The translations under genes were made by a program, and so were the position numbers. A stretch of 64,000 nt of DNA from the NCBI RefSeq assembly GCF_018691265.1, contig NW_024881272.1, positions 22,805,323 through 22,869,322 of the forward strand, given 5' to 3'. Numbering within the stretch: the first letter of the stretch is position 1; each line of letters starts with the position of its first letter. Below the pieces are notes generated by a model. It saw only the letters and a list, made by a program, of their open reading frames with translations. It was not told the DNA's origin and did no database searches. This DNA comes from Tyto alba (Eukaryota; Chordata; Aves; Strigiformes; Tytonidae). Positions 15,506-27,347 of the stretch are shown piece by piece.

Positions 15506-18500
15506 TGTACAGTTTCACTGTTTGAAATTGCCACCTGGATTCTTTATATGGGATACTTGATAACAGATATATAAGTTAAACAACACAGAACCTCTGTTTT
15601 GTTTTTATATGAATAAAAATACGTATTGAAGATGTGCATAAGCAAGTGCCGAGTTAACACTGAGTTCTAAATTAATTTAATGAGACATAAAATTTCACCA
15701 TTTTTCCCCAGTTTTCCTCTCACACAGGCTTGAATTCTTACCAATTAAATTTTCAGTGCAGTATTTGTTTACTAACCTTTCTAGATTCTAAGGTAAAATA
15801 TTCCAACATCAGGTCAAGCTAAACTGTTTCTACATTCAAATGGTTTGTCTTTTGCTGTGTTGCCTGCTTGTTCAAAGCTTTAAGAAAACAATTTTTTCTA
15901 GAAATCATTCAGTGAGATATTTGAAATTAGTTCTCATACACCTTTTCTTATAAAACCTTTTCTAGTAAGTTTTACTAGCCAGTGGGTGGACAGACATACA
16001 GAAATTCTTCTCTATCTGAAGCAACAAATCACTTTAGTGTTTTATTCCCTACCTCCTAAAATTGCTATTCTCACTTGAGCAGCAACTCTGTAGCACAAAA
16101 TCTCCCAGTGCATTTCATGCAGTTTGATTGCAGTATATTGTCTTTTGCTAAACACTGTAAATATGGCTTAGTGCACTTTAGGGAGCTTCCATTAGAAAAC
16201 CCACAGTTACCAGTAAGTGACAGGTATCATATTAAAATAATAGCAACATTGCATTTTTTTTCTAACCTATTTAATATATCTTAGAAAAGCATTTCTGCAT
16301 GGCAACTGGTTATAAGCACAGACTTTTTAAAGACAGCTATTTCAGTTGGCAGCAAGGTCAAGTTAAAAAAAATAGATTAATTTATAGATTTTTTAAAAAT
16401 TAGTTCTGTTCCTTTAAAATTTTAATCTCATTTAGGAAAATCAAGGTCTATTGTAAACACTGTAATCTGAAAAATCAAAAACACTGAACTGTGGAGATGA
16501 CCCAGTGATGCCTCTATGAACACCAAAGGTTTCATTCAAAGTCTATGCCTCTTCTCATTTTCCTTCCAAGACTTCTGCCTTTGCAATCATAAAATATCTT
16601 TACCACCAGCAGCAAAACTGGAACCACTGCGATGCACAGTGCTACCAGGGCTGCTAGCATACGACTCAAAGATTTACATAATCCTTATAAAATGTTCTCA
16701 GGATGCAAGAAAAGTCAAAGCAGAATCTCATCTACGTGTGCAATCCCAGTGTTGCTCATGAGAGATGTCAGCAATACTCTCGTGATCATAAAAGCAGCAG
16801 AATACTTAAAGGACAAGATGGGAAAGGTGTGTGTGCAATTATGACAATACCAAACACTGTATAAAGATTTAACGTACAGCTTGTCAGGAGTAAAAACAGA
16901 TTCAGTGGCACTTAAATAAGATATGTTAAATCAAAAGCAATAGATGTTGGATTAATTCAAAGGATATGTGAAAATGCACAAAGACAAAGTAGGTCCTGAT
17001 TATGTATTTCTTGACTTACATCATTTGGTAAAAACTAATCACTCCATGGCTAAAGTCAGCAACCATCACAGAATCACAATAGGTCTCTGAGCCCACACCA
17101 ATCTATATGCAGCCACAGTTTTATCACAAAATACTAGCTAATATTGATATTTTTAAATAAAGTTTCACTTCACTATGTAATTATTGTAATGTAGTAGGAG
17201 CTGTGTTCCTTAACAAAAGTGCTGGTGCTTTGTACAGAGTTTACTGGCATGTTAATAAAAAACGGACTTCTATTGAGTTCCATCTGCCTAATAGAGAAAA
17301 ATGTTCATCTTAATTAGGAAAATCTTCATAAAGATATATAAATGCAGTTACTAATGGGCTGCAGGGAATAAATCTAGGACACTCAGGAACAACTGGTGTT
17401 TTACCAGGAAATGGAAGAGTGAATATAAACCCCAAACCAGTTGTTAGCTGTCCGGTGATTGATCACAAATAGCAATAGATGTGGAGGTTTTAAGTGTTTT
17501 ATAATGAAAAATCTATTTATTTCATTAAGGTTTCATGCTTTAGACCCTTGTTTTTTCAGGTCATAAAGCAGTCTTATCTGATAATGAAACTATTTAAACC
17601 CTCCATGAATTAAGATGGGCAAATCAATTAGCATTTTTTGAAGGAATTACTTTATATAAAGAAAGAATGGAAGTGCCAAGCAATGGTTCAAGAAAGATCC
17701 ACCATCAAGCATTTGAAAAATGGTCACTATGTCAAACATATATTTTGGGGTTTGCTGTGATGCTCACAGGCTGTTGAGAACCTTTTGCTGACTTTATCGG
17801 TGCAGAAGCAGACGTTACATCATCATGATAAAGATCATACCAAAATGTAAACTGCAATTCATTTTTGTCCTTAAAAATGTTTCAACAGGCATTATATATT
17901 TCCTCTGTCAGTCTGAATCAGTTTTTCCATCACTTTCTTCTAAGGGTTCTGTAATTCAAAGATGCTGATATTCCCTAACTCTGCTTAATTTCCTTTCAAA
18001 AATGAAATTAACTTTTACTCAACCTCCAGAATTTGGGGTTTCTTTAGAATAAGCATGTTAATACAAAGCACTGATGGGAAGTACTACTCAAGTCAAAAAA
18101 TCTAACTCTCTAAGCCAGATTCAGTGTCAATTGTTCACAGCTGCCCAATGAGAAACTGCTTTCTGCAAATATTACCTAACACTAGCTAAGGTTTTGTTTT
18201 TTCTCTGAATGTCCTTGACAGAGAAACTAGTACATGTATGTAAGCAAGTGCAAAAGTGAAAATAGCATTACTATAATATTTCATTCAACCTAACAACCAG
18301 AAATAAGAAATATGGCATAAAACTCTGATGTTCTGGCCACTGACAGCTTTACTACCTTAATTCACAGAGAATATCACCAAACAATAGAAGTTGCAGCTAC
18401 GTGAGCCTCAGAGAATGTAATTTCATTTATTCATTTCAATGACATTTTTACTAGACTACTGCTTCATGCAGATTAGTCAGAGACATCAAAAACCACTTAT

Positions 18501-19315
18501 TAGCTGAGGTGAAGCTGTGATGACTGCAGTTGTCTAACAGTGTCAATCCAAACTTTAGATTAATATAATTTGCTAGCTCTAAATGACAGAGATATAATAT
18601 AGATCTCGTATATCACCAAAGTAATAAATAATTAGTGAGCAGAACTGCGTGAAATAGCAGGTTGAGCACATCCCCAAATTTTGAATCTTATTCCAGAGAA
18701 GTCAGTGATCAGAATGATCCATCTCTCTGCCTCGAATGATAAAACAGCTTTCTCACAAGCTAACACATAGCACCATCTGGCACAAACAGGGAAAACTAAG
18801 AACTTCTGGAAGAGAAGCACAAAAGCAATTTAGTTTCTTCAGAATTGTCCAAGATATTAACAAAAAACCTTCAGAAACAGCCATCTGACTGCAAATGTGG
18901 CTCAGTGAACCTGTCTCCTGTAGAAATGCTTGTATAGCTAATAACCTCAATAAAATGTTGAATTTAACTGAATTGTTTGGGCATGGGGTGGGTATTGTCA
19001 GAGTTAGGACAGTGTGTGTGGAAAGTCAATTGTCTACCAGACTGGCTGGGTTTCAGAACATTATCTCATGTCTCTCAACAGGAATTTTAGGAGCTCAGAA
19101 TGCATCTCCTCAGAAAAGATCAGCAGGCTCTTTTCAGTAGTTATTTATAAAAAGAGCGACTACAGACACCAAGCTAAGCTCTGCTTTGAGCAGTATCAGC
19201 ACAAACATTACTGCCTGTTCGCTGGGGCAAAACGTCCTCCACGTGCAGAGCCGCGGACGAACGACACGCCGAGACGGGTTCAGTGTGGGTGATAGAGCAT
19301 CAATCTAGGTGTGTG

Positions 19316-19321
19316 TTTATT
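19316..19321 (-). terminator. LTR polyadenylation signal AATAAA (sense to ST6GALNAC3)
   Basis: The complement of TTTATT at 19316-19321, just downstream of the LTR TATA box in minus orientation. It lies about 4.1 kb past the exon's splice donor in the same transcriptional direction, so it could in principle end a truncated host transcript. Confidence 0.6.
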
Positions 19322-19336
19322 GGTCCAGGGTACATA

Positions 19337-19344
19337 TATTTATA
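19337..19344 (-). promoter_or_regulatory. LTR TATA box (TATAAATA)
   Basis: The complement of TATTTATA. It is about 40 bp downstream of the LTR's CCAAT box on the minus strand, the normal arrangement for a retroviral U3 promoter. Confidence 0.65.
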
Positions 19345-19457
19345 CAGACAATGATAATTATTATGCCTACTAGTCACTAGCTGATTGGCTTAAGCTCTAA
19401 AGGTCGTATTCGCACGGTCCACCTACTTGCAGTTAGCTAACAGCACAAGCTTCTCAT

Positions 19458-19625
19458 AACACTAAGTTTCTCATGTTACTATTTCTGATTCCTCTTGACT
19501 TGTTTTCGATACACAACAGTACCATAACACAATGTTTCTCAGACCACCGTTACCCTAACACTGGGTTTCTCAGACCACTATTCCCAATCCCTCTCAACCT
19601 GTTTTCGACACACCACGGTACACAA
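19458..19625 (-). repeat. Internal tandem duplications in the LTR U3
   Basis: The word TGTTTTCGA with its flanking sequence occurs at 19501 and 19600, 99 bp apart, inside longer diverged copies (each with a 'TATT..C...TCCCTCT/TCCTCTT' lead-in). A shorter unit, AACAC...GTTTCTCA, occurs three times, at 19458-19473, 19526-19541 and 19557-19572. Such repeats are typical of retroviral U3 enhancers, but no factor site was identified. Confidence 0.75.
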
Positions 19626-20079
19626 GGCCGAAGCGTCCTTGACATTCCTCATGTATCAGCAGCGGCGAGCAGCTGCAGGCAAACCCTAGTGAGGCCCAGC
19701 ATCAGCGAGGCAGCATCAGCCCCTAGAACAGGCTCTGACTGTACAACTGCTCGGTGGGCTCGGGACCCTTGTCTCTGAGCCATTCTCCAACATCCATGTG
19801 CAGTGGGGCAGGAAGGGTCTGGCCACACCATCAGCCCCCAGAGGGGACATGGAGCTGTGCCATCGGAGGCACTACTCAGGCATACAGCGCTGACTTTGAG
19901 AAGTTTGTAGTATAAACAGAAATGGAGTCTGCAGGCTGGATAACATTAGCCTGTTTCACTGATAGTAGCACAGATTTATTCTATCATTGCTTTTTGAAAG
20001 TGACTTTAAATGCAGACTGTTTTCTAAATGATCCTTAAAAGACACTCCTTTCTTCCTCATCACCTTCACCTAAGGCAAT

Positions 20080-20300
20080 AACATCCAGTAGCATTGATCT
20101 ATTTGCTGCTAGTTTTCATTAATTTTACCCTCCCTAAGGGTGGTGCAGCTTTGGTGCCAGCTAATTAAAACCTATTTAGGGCTGTTCAGTGCACTTTATC
20201 AGGCCAGAATTAGCTCTGCTGCTTTAATGAAGACTACAGTTTTATCTGTTATTACCAATTAAATGTTGTTATATCATATTGCATTACATTTCTAACGCAT
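20080..20300. other. Candidate conserved non-coding element
   Basis: AT-rich but complex sequence with GCTAATTAAAACC, CATTAATTTTACC and ACCAATTAAATG cores and the repeat-free word CAGGCCAGAATTAGCTCTGC. No repeat or coding signature. Confidence 0.3.
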
Positions 20301-23300
20301 GGCAAAGACATAGATGGCTTTAGAACCACTTACCTGGACAGAAGTATGTACAAAGATGCCACATTTAGTAATTACCTAATGTTTCTTTAAATCCTTTCAC
20401 TTGACTCAATACATATAATATACCAAAACATTAGTGAAGTACTAGAAGAAGCTGCCAGCTTTATGCTCCCTCTAGGGAAGTACCAAGTAAAATGCATTAA
20501 TGAAAAATTGTGAGTCTGGTAATGAATATTATTTATGTACAACAATTATTCAAAGTGGATGAGCATTCACCGCCTTGAACTCAAATGCTTCACTAATGAA
20601 GACTCTCAGAAAGAACATATGTCCCCCAGATTCATAACACCGCATGCAAGGTTAATTCTCCAGCCTGGATAGCCCATATCAGAGGGTATTTTGTACTGCT
20701 GTAGAATTAAAAAATGCTTCATTGCAAAATAAACAAACTTCTTTGTTGGAAGTTATTTAGAGGCAATTCATGTTTCTTCCATGAACCAATAATAAGTCAT
20801 TTGTCAATACCAAAGCTGTGGGTTTTGAACCTGCACTCAGTGAAGTCAGGGATGAAGCTCCCATGTCAGTGCTGCAGGACCAGAACTTTTCTGCAGCAGA
20901 GAAGTGACTGCAGCATATACCTGTTAGCTGCTTCTCATAACATCCTTCAAAACTCATGCACTGCTAAGATGAAACTAGTGAAAAGTCCCACTAATTACCT
21001 AAAAAGATGGTACATCAAAGAGTAGAAATAGAAAGCTCATTAAAGGCTTGACAGACTAGAAATCTGTTGCAATCTTACTCTGCATTAGTAGCATACACTG
21101 TACGTAAGGACAGTATTTTAGGATTAAACCAAAATAGATGTGGTTACAATCCACTGAGTACATTTTAAAATATGAGTTGAACTTGGTTTCCTTCCAGAAT
21201 TTTTGCTGGGAACATGCTGAAACAGACCTCTGTTCAATCTAATACTGCAAGCAAGAGTTGATGTTTCTCTGAGGAACTGAAGGAATATTTGGCTGAGTAA
21301 CCTGAGTCTGTCTCAGCATCATAATAGTCTGGCACAATGTGTGAAACTATTTTCATCGCCCACAAATCTCTTGTGCTCTCCCTTTATTCCTTCCACAAAT
21401 GCCACATACCTCTAACAGCCTCATGACCCTCCCTAGAAACACCAGATGGGTCCTGTGAATTGAAGATGTTACAGAAAATGAAACAGTTTCCAAATGGAGG
21501 TCCCCTGGTTAGTAGGGAACTGAGGGATGTTTTCTTGTGATGCAGAAGGTGTCGGCTGGTGACACCTCAATTGTTTCCCTTGCTTCTGGATGACAAGTGC
21601 ACTAAATGATGTTAAAAAGTACTTAGTATTTGATGTGGAAAAGTAGAACTGAAATGGAAAGTTGCAGTAGATACAAGGATGTTACCTGGTTGCCACTGGG
21701 AGTGGTAGTTTTTTTTCATAGTGTTAAAGGGATGCATGTGCAAACGCAATGTGGTGCGGGTCATGAGGCAGGCTTTTTACAATTTGCTGCTGTTCACAAT
21801 GTGAAAAATTTAGTTGTAACAGCTTAAGGAGAAATAAATTGGCCCACTTTGACATTAGACTGCTTAAGAACTTTGTTCATAATCACTGGGAGAATAGAAG
21901 TTCAATCTGCCTTTGACACAAAAAGAAGCATTTGTATTGTGTTAATTGTGTAATAATAAAACCCTGAGATGTGTTAATTTGTTGAAGAGGAATGGATTAG
22001 GCTGGAGGTGAGGATACTTTGACACTGGATTATAAGATTTTTTGATAGGATATGCTAAGGGCTGGTCTCACAATAAGGATTTTGATAAAGTATTGTAAAG
22101 TCACTGTGACCTGACTACCTATTAACATAGAAGAGTCGTAATTATATAAAAAAAAAATATGTTTAGCAATGCAAGAATGCACTCATGACCATATTTAACT
22201 TGATTAATATGTAAACAGGATTACTTGCATTATTAGAGGTCATTTTTGAAGAACAGATCTTGTGTATTTTCTTTCTTAGCCTCTGTTCATCAGCTTGTTC
22301 AGTTAAACTAAAGAAGCCATGATAATCTTGACACCTTTATGACATACAGAAGCTCCCTCCAACTCCAGAATCGCAGCAGCAACACATGCACATGGTGAAC
22401 AAGCTCAGGGGCAAGTTCCTCTGCATGTTTCAATAGTTTAAAAAAAAAAAAAAGGAAAAATAAACTCTAAGTTTTGACATTTTAATAACAAAGTGAATCA
22501 AGGAAGTTTGAGAGAACAAGCTCTTCTACTTCAAAAGCTAAGTCAAAAGTTCAGACTAAGTTAAACTGTCCGTGAATATCTGTATTTTTAATTTGGTCAG
22601 AATAACTATAGTCCTTCACAACTGCAAATTCATGATTTGCAAATTCAAAAATTAATACTAAGGCACAGCAGTGATCTGGAAACTCCTTCCTAATTAGCTC
22701 CAGTGAGTATGCATGACAGGTGCTATTTCATGCCAAAACACAGAAGATCAGAATTTTTGCAGCTCAGTTACAAAATCCTGAAATTTGTGGTCTTAATTCC
22801 ACAGATCTAATTTCTGCTCTGAACATGCTAGCCAAAATAGTGGCCCTCACACCTTCATCTCCTTACAGCCCACACTTGAGCAGCATAAACACACACCCTC
22901 AGGCATAGAAAACAGAATTTCAGCATAATTCTAGTAAAAACCTAAATCTATTACGGTATCACTGATAATCCATTTTCACCAAGAAATAGAGATAATGCAT
23001 ATCCCTGAGGTTTGTGTTTGAAGAAAAGCTACAGTGAATCTCAACAGAGAAGAAAATACAATATCCTGGGGTTGTGAATTTGGAAATGTTGTTTGTGTAG
23101 GATTATCCTCTTCAAATAAAATGTCAATTTAATCAATAGTAAATTGAGCTGAAAAAAACACACAGCTTTGAAAACATTTCAGGAAGACATCCAATATTTT
23201 TGGGACTCAAGCCAACAGAAATGGAAAGAACAGAAGGTAGTGTAGGTGGGGTAAATGGGGCCTAGCTGCTGCCTCATCAAATGCTTATAACAGTCAAAAC

Positions 23301-23413
23301 CATATAACAATCCATTAAAAACCTATCTGGGGACTCATGTAGTAGCTGGCATCCGGCATGGACCTCTCTTATGTGTCTTTTGTCAAACATTGCAATTGTT
23401 CTTCACATTTAGG

Positions 23414-23419
23414 ACTTAC
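23414..23419 (-). promoter_or_regulatory. 5' splice donor (GTAAGT) of the ST6GALNAC3 exon
   Basis: On the minus strand the exon ends ...GAC CG and is followed by the perfect donor hexamer GTAAGT. Read-through into the intron meets a TAA stop at once, which marks the boundary. The exon leaves two bases of a codon, so the next exon must supply one base. The family protein continues Asp-Arg across this junction, which fits CG plus any base. Confidence 0.95.
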
Positions 23420-23829
23420 CGGTCTTTTCCTGTCTCCTTCTTAAATACTGCATCACAGTAACTCATCCGCTTTTCTGTTGTCACATAGATTTTGGCAGTT
23501 GGGTAGCTGTCAACAGTTTTCTTCAGCATGTTGTACACAATGCCATTTCCATCCTTCCTCATATTTCGAAAAGGTCCCCAGATCACGTACACAGTGTTGT
23601 TGGTTTCTTTGAAAAAGTACTCAGGATTCTTGAGTAGGAGAGGCACGCTTGTGTGAGAGACCACTCTTATGGTTGTTCTCTTCCCAACATCTTCCTCATA
23701 GCCCTTTGTAGGAGCATTGTTCATCCTCCATATGCAGGAGGACTTGTCTATCTCGGCTCCCAAATTCTGGCCAGCCATCTGTCCCGAGTTTGAAACAATG
23801 GCGCACAGGTCACAGTCAAGTTGCAGAGG
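23420..23829 (-). CDS. ST6GALNAC3: Internal coding exon of ST6GALNAC3 (alpha-N-acetylgalactosaminide alpha-2,6-sialyltransferase 3), sialylmotif L exon
   Basis: The exon encodes part of a Golgi type II membrane enzyme that moves sialic acid from CMP-Neu5Ac to GalNAc in an alpha-2,6 linkage, acting on Neu5Ac-alpha2,3-Gal-beta1,3-GalNAc acceptors of glycolipids (GD1alpha-type) and O-glycans. The 410 nt start in phase 0 at CCT (Pro-Leu-Gln-Leu-Asp) and end two bases into a codon after ...Gly-Lys-Asp. There is no internal stop. Residues about 6-57 are the sialylmotif L region, starting CDLCAIVSNSGQM and containing SCIWRMNNAPTKGYEEDVG, typical of this paralogue and unlike ST6GALNAC5/6. Cys32 in the motif L region is the expected disulfide partner of motif S. 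N77 (Asn-Asn-Thr) is a possible N-glycosylation site. Motifs S, III and VS and the N-terminal anchor are absent and belong to other exons. From memory the full protein is about 305 residues, so this is nearly half. Family and paralogue assignment rest on recognition of the sequence and are very secure. Confidence 0.97.
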
Positions 23830-23855
23830 CTGGAAGAAAGAAAACAAAAATATAC
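23830..23855 (-). promoter_or_regulatory. 3' splice acceptor of the ST6GALNAC3 exon
   Basis: Read on the minus strand, a pyrimidine-rich run (ttttgttttctttcttccag) ends in AG at 23831-23830, directly before the first exon base at 23829. The reading frame stays open for a few codons into the intron, so the frame alone does not set the boundary. The AG after a strong polypyrimidine tract does, together with agreement with the family sequence beginning at Pro-Leu-Gln. Confidence 0.93.
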
Positions 23856-25671
23856 GGCAAGTCTTTCTCTAGGAAACATGAAGACTGAAAATTCAGTTAA
23901 AAGAAAGATGGGCATAGTCCAAAAAATTGATAGCAATGCTTCTCTTTAAAAAAAAAACTAACAATCCCCATGTAGTATAGCTGGTAGAAAACCCTACCAC
24001 TGCAAAGTTCTGAATGCAACCCTTTTTAGTAAAATAAGCAATTCCAATATGTTACTTTGTTCTCCACCTTGTAAAATCAACTATAAAAATAACAATTTTT
24101 TTTCCTCTAAATGTTACTCTTTCCACTAGAAAACAAGGAAAGAAAGAAGAAACAGAAAACAGTATTTAGATCAATGCTGCCTTCTAACAAGGTGTTGTCA
24201 GCAATACAAAAAAAAAGTACATAAAAAGCAATGCTGGAAATTTAGCTATACACTGTGTTTATGTGTCTGAATTAATAGTACTAAAATTTGTGAAAGAAGT
24301 CAAACATGAGATATAACTCTAAAAAGCAATCTAGTAATATGAAAATCCTGCAATTGGAAAAGAGTTGTAGACAGAAGAATATGTTGTTCTCTCCAGAGAA
24401 CAGTTATGACCTAAGAAAAATGAGAGGCAGATGGACTGGTGACACGTGAGCTTAATCCTGTGCAAACTGAAGTTGAAGACAGTATTTCCTGAGCACATTC
24501 TAGGGTAGTATTTCTCCAGTATGAATCGAAAATAGGAACAGTTATCTGTCTAACAGAGATACAGGTACCTATCTGATGTTCCGTTTGTCAGAGTATAAAT
24601 AGTAAATGTCTTTTGGTTCTTTTGTAACAACAGACAAAAAGGAAATGACCTGTATTTAAGTTGGATTGTATGAGAAGATTGTTTAGAATGTAAACCAAAG
24701 GAAAACTAGATCCATCAAAAAGACCTACAGAAGATGGTCCAGGCCACAGATAATCTACAATTTTTTGTATGGTAACAGACTTGATCTTATGCCATGCTTC
24801 CAGCTGGGAACCCGTGACTTCAGTTTAATGTTTGCTACGAATAACTTCCTTCATGTTCTTCAGACATTAACCTGAGAGGATCCCGGGTGTTTTTCTGATT
24901 AGACTTGTGGTTATGTCCCTTCAAAATCACACCTCATTTAGCTGATGTGGCTGAATATCTGGGCTACATTTGAGCGCTGTAACCCTAGGACATGGTAGCT
25001 GACAAAACACCAAGTTTCTCTGATAATGGTGCATAATATAAGGACAAGAAATAAACATATGAAGTGAGCCAAAATATAACAGCTAAAATATCTCATCTTT
25101 GGGTGACAAATATTGTACTGAACTAAGGTGTATCCTGCAAGACTTCTGCAATAAATCTCACACTTGCAAATGTTTGATTTCTCTATTATGATTTGTTTGA
25201 TTTCTCTATGTGAGTGGTTCATGAAAACATTATTTTCTCATTTTATCAGGAGTTAAAGATGTCTGACTGCATGCAAAAGCATTGGCAATGTTTCCTTTAC
25301 AGAACCTCGTGTATTTTTTTTATAGCTGTTGTAGTTTTAGAGAGCTGTCCTGCATACTGCTCTGACAGCAGGGATGAAATCCCAGGAGATGCAACTGAAC
25401 ACAACAGTCTTTCTGTTTACCGCTTAGTTAGAGAAATCCTCCCTAAGATACCTTATGAGGACATGGCTGGGTGACCTAAACAAATCCATAAGCATAACTC
25501 ACATCCTAACACGAAGTGAATTGTTAAAGTCCCAGTAGATTAATTTATAGCTTTCAGGGTGAACTTTCAAACTAACAAATGCTGAATATGAAACTGCTAG
25601 ATAGGAAAAGCCAATTTGGTCAAGAATCCAGTCCCATTTAAATCTGTCTCAACCTCGGTGCTGGTTTTTGG

Positions 25672-25722
25672 TTTTCGTTGGTTGTTTGGTTGTTTTGTTT
25701 TGTTTGTTTTGTTTTTTTCTCC
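25672..25722. repeat. (GTTT/GGTT)n low-complexity tract
   Basis: Runs of GTTGGTT, GTTTGGTT and GTTTTGTTTT units ending in a T7 run. It is the complement of the (CAAA/CCAA) tracts seen elsewhere in the window. Confidence 0.85.
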
Positions 25723-27071
25723 TTCAGGATATTCTTCCTTCTCCATTAAAATGGAGCTGCTCTCTTAAATTTGGAATTGTTTGATTTTCTGACCTTAGTT
25801 AGAAATGCATTGCACATTTTCTATTCACTGAGTGTAACTGTTCTGCTCGAATAAACTGAGTACACTCACTCCTGCAATTGTGTCCCCTGGTTTTCTAGCT
25901 CTTTTGTTGTGATTCATTTGTCTTGTTCCAATTTATAAAGCACTTTCATAATACTGAATGCCTGCAATAGGTCAACATATAATCTGCTCTTCTTCAATAG
26001 AGGCAGAGGCTTAACCCCTCCCAGCCCTATCTCAGAATAAATATTTTTTATAATGTAAGAAATTTTACATGTCCTAATAAGCATTTTTCCCAATAGAGAT
26101 CCCAGAGAGAGTTAGGAGACTGGCTGACCCATGACAGACTTTCCACTGACTCCAGAGTCATCCACTGACTTCAGTATCTTTTTGCATCGTATCTTCCTCA
26201 ACATATGAGAAAACACACATCAATATGCATTCACTGAACCCCCATAGAGAGACAGGCTGTCAGCTTGTGGTGTTGGTTTATAAGTGCCACAGACAAAAGG
26301 GGCAGTCTCAGTAATCCACATACAACTGCCTTCTCATTTTCCCCATTTAACAAGACGTTCCTGTTTGTTACTACACCCTAGCTCCGATATGGTTGTCCCA
26401 ACATTTTAAGACTCAAAAGCTGCTAAAATGTAGTTCCTCTGTCAGGTGGCTCCCTAAGGAGCTATTCAGGCACAGGGATTTGGGTGCCCAAGGTGCCAGA
26501 ACTGGGAAGCACCTGGGTGGTTGTGACTTCTACTTCTGCTACTGAACTAGGACACAGCTGACAGCTCCTTATGACCCTGAGGAGTTAGTGATGTGCTGTA
26601 GTCTCCCCTCACCTCATACTCTGAGGTCCTACATCCCTCACACCCTTTTCCCATACGCAGATTTCTGGCTGCAAGGTTGCCCATGATAGCCTTAACCTGC
26701 ATAAGAAACCATCACTTTTCCATTTAACTTGCTCTATTGTTTATATTAAGGATAAACAGAAGCAGAGAGACATTTTTTACACACAGAAACCAGAATACAG
26801 AGAGATGAAAACTGGAGAATTGGAGAAAATGTGCCTTCTTGGTGATCTGTTTTGTAATTAACAGTAACTGATTACAGGTGTCCACATCACAAACGCCAGG
26901 ATAACAATTAAACACTAACTCATCATCAGCCTTATCAGAGAAAGCAAAAATGGGTCTGGCAGGCAGTCCAGGCTGCCCTCTCATTTGTAGAGATGGTCCA
27001 GCAGCAGTGGGATTGATACAGATTGGCAGGACCATACGGAAACCTATGCTGTTAATGTTTAGGCTTTCTGG

Positions 27072-27076
27072 ACCAA
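27072..27076. repeat. Target-site duplication ACCAA, left copy
   Basis: Five bases directly before the LTR's TG. The identical copy is at 27677-27681 directly after its CA. Confidence 0.9.
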
Positions 27077-27339
27077 TGTCCTGGTTTCGGCTGGATAGAG
27101 TTAATTTTCTTCTTAGTAGATGGCACAGTGCTGTGTTTTGGATTTAGTATGAAAATAATGTTTATAGCAACAACTAAAACATCAGCATGTCAAGTAGTGC
27201 TTATCCTAAATCAAGGATTGTTCAGTTTCCCACACTCTGCCAGGGAGCAGGTACACAAGAAGCTGAAAGGGAGCACGGCCGGGACAGCTGACCCAAACTA
27301 GCCAAAGGGATATTCCGTACCATAGAATGTCATGCCCAG

Positions 27340-27347
27340 TATATAAA
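27340..27347 (+). promoter_or_regulatory. LTR TATA box (TATATAAA)
   Basis: It sits about 264 bp into the plus-strand LTR, followed by a G-rich stretch. This is the expected U3/R promoter position. Any transcript would run antisense to ST6GALNAC3. Confidence 0.7.

Larger units (their letters stand above)
19216..19745 (-). mobile_element. Solo LTR of an avian endogenous retrovirus (class II/ERVK-like), sense to ST6GALNAC3
   Basis: Read on the minus strand the element starts TGTACA and ends GCGAACA. It carries a CCAAT box (complement of ATTGG at 19384-19388), a TATA box (TATAAATA, 19344-19337) and AATAAA (19321-19316) only about 16 bp further on, followed by about 100 bp of CpG-rich U5-like sequence. 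The flanks ACTGCC (19210-19215) and ACTGCT (19746-19751) match at 5 of 6 bases, compatible with a 6-bp duplication of class II elements. The outer U3 edge near 19745 is the less certain end. No internal retroviral genes lie next to it. The orientation matches the host gene, so its polyadenylation signal and promoter point the same way as ST6GALNAC3 transcription. Confidence 0.78.
1..23419 (-). other. ST6GALNAC3: Intron of ST6GALNAC3 downstream of the motif L exon (partial)
   Basis: This stretch follows the GTAAGT donor in the direction of transcription. I looked for the next exon, which should encode sialylmotif S (around Gly-Trp-Phe-Thr-Phe and Met-Asp-Ala-Cys-Tyr-Gly), and for the C-terminal His-rich motifs, on the minus strand, and found none. 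The intron is probably longer than the 23.4 kb visible. Contents recognised are one LTR (about 19216-19745), an (AT)n tract near 15481, a GC-richer patch (about 2100-2650) and candidate conserved blocks near 7430-7570 and 20080-20300. The rest is unremarkable AT-rich sequence; 11800-13100 is especially AT-rich. Open frames here are all under about 120 codons and show no recognisable domain. Confidence 0.85.

Noticed and set aside
17060..17090. ATCACAGAATCACAATAGG, resembling an inverted CR1 tail
   Set aside because: The sequence beyond it does not continue as a CR1 3' UTR complement; probably coincidental.
1..23419. Search for the next ST6GALNAC3 exons (motif S and C-terminal motifs)
   Set aside because: No minus-strand stretch with the expected Gly-Trp-Phe-Thr or Met-Asp-Ala-Cys-Tyr-Gly order was found. 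Reading by eye could miss a short exon, so a TBLASTN with the full protein would settle it.
23975..24030. tRNA-like A-box (TAGTATAGCTGG) followed by AGTTCTGAATGC
   Set aside because: The A-box consensus fits but the B-box does not, and no cloverleaf arms pair. I would not call a tRNA or tRNA-derived SINE.
26130..26200. CCACTGACTTCAGTATCTTTTTGCATC, reminiscent of L3/CR1 3' regions
   Set aside because: Only one short word matches; too weak to annotate.
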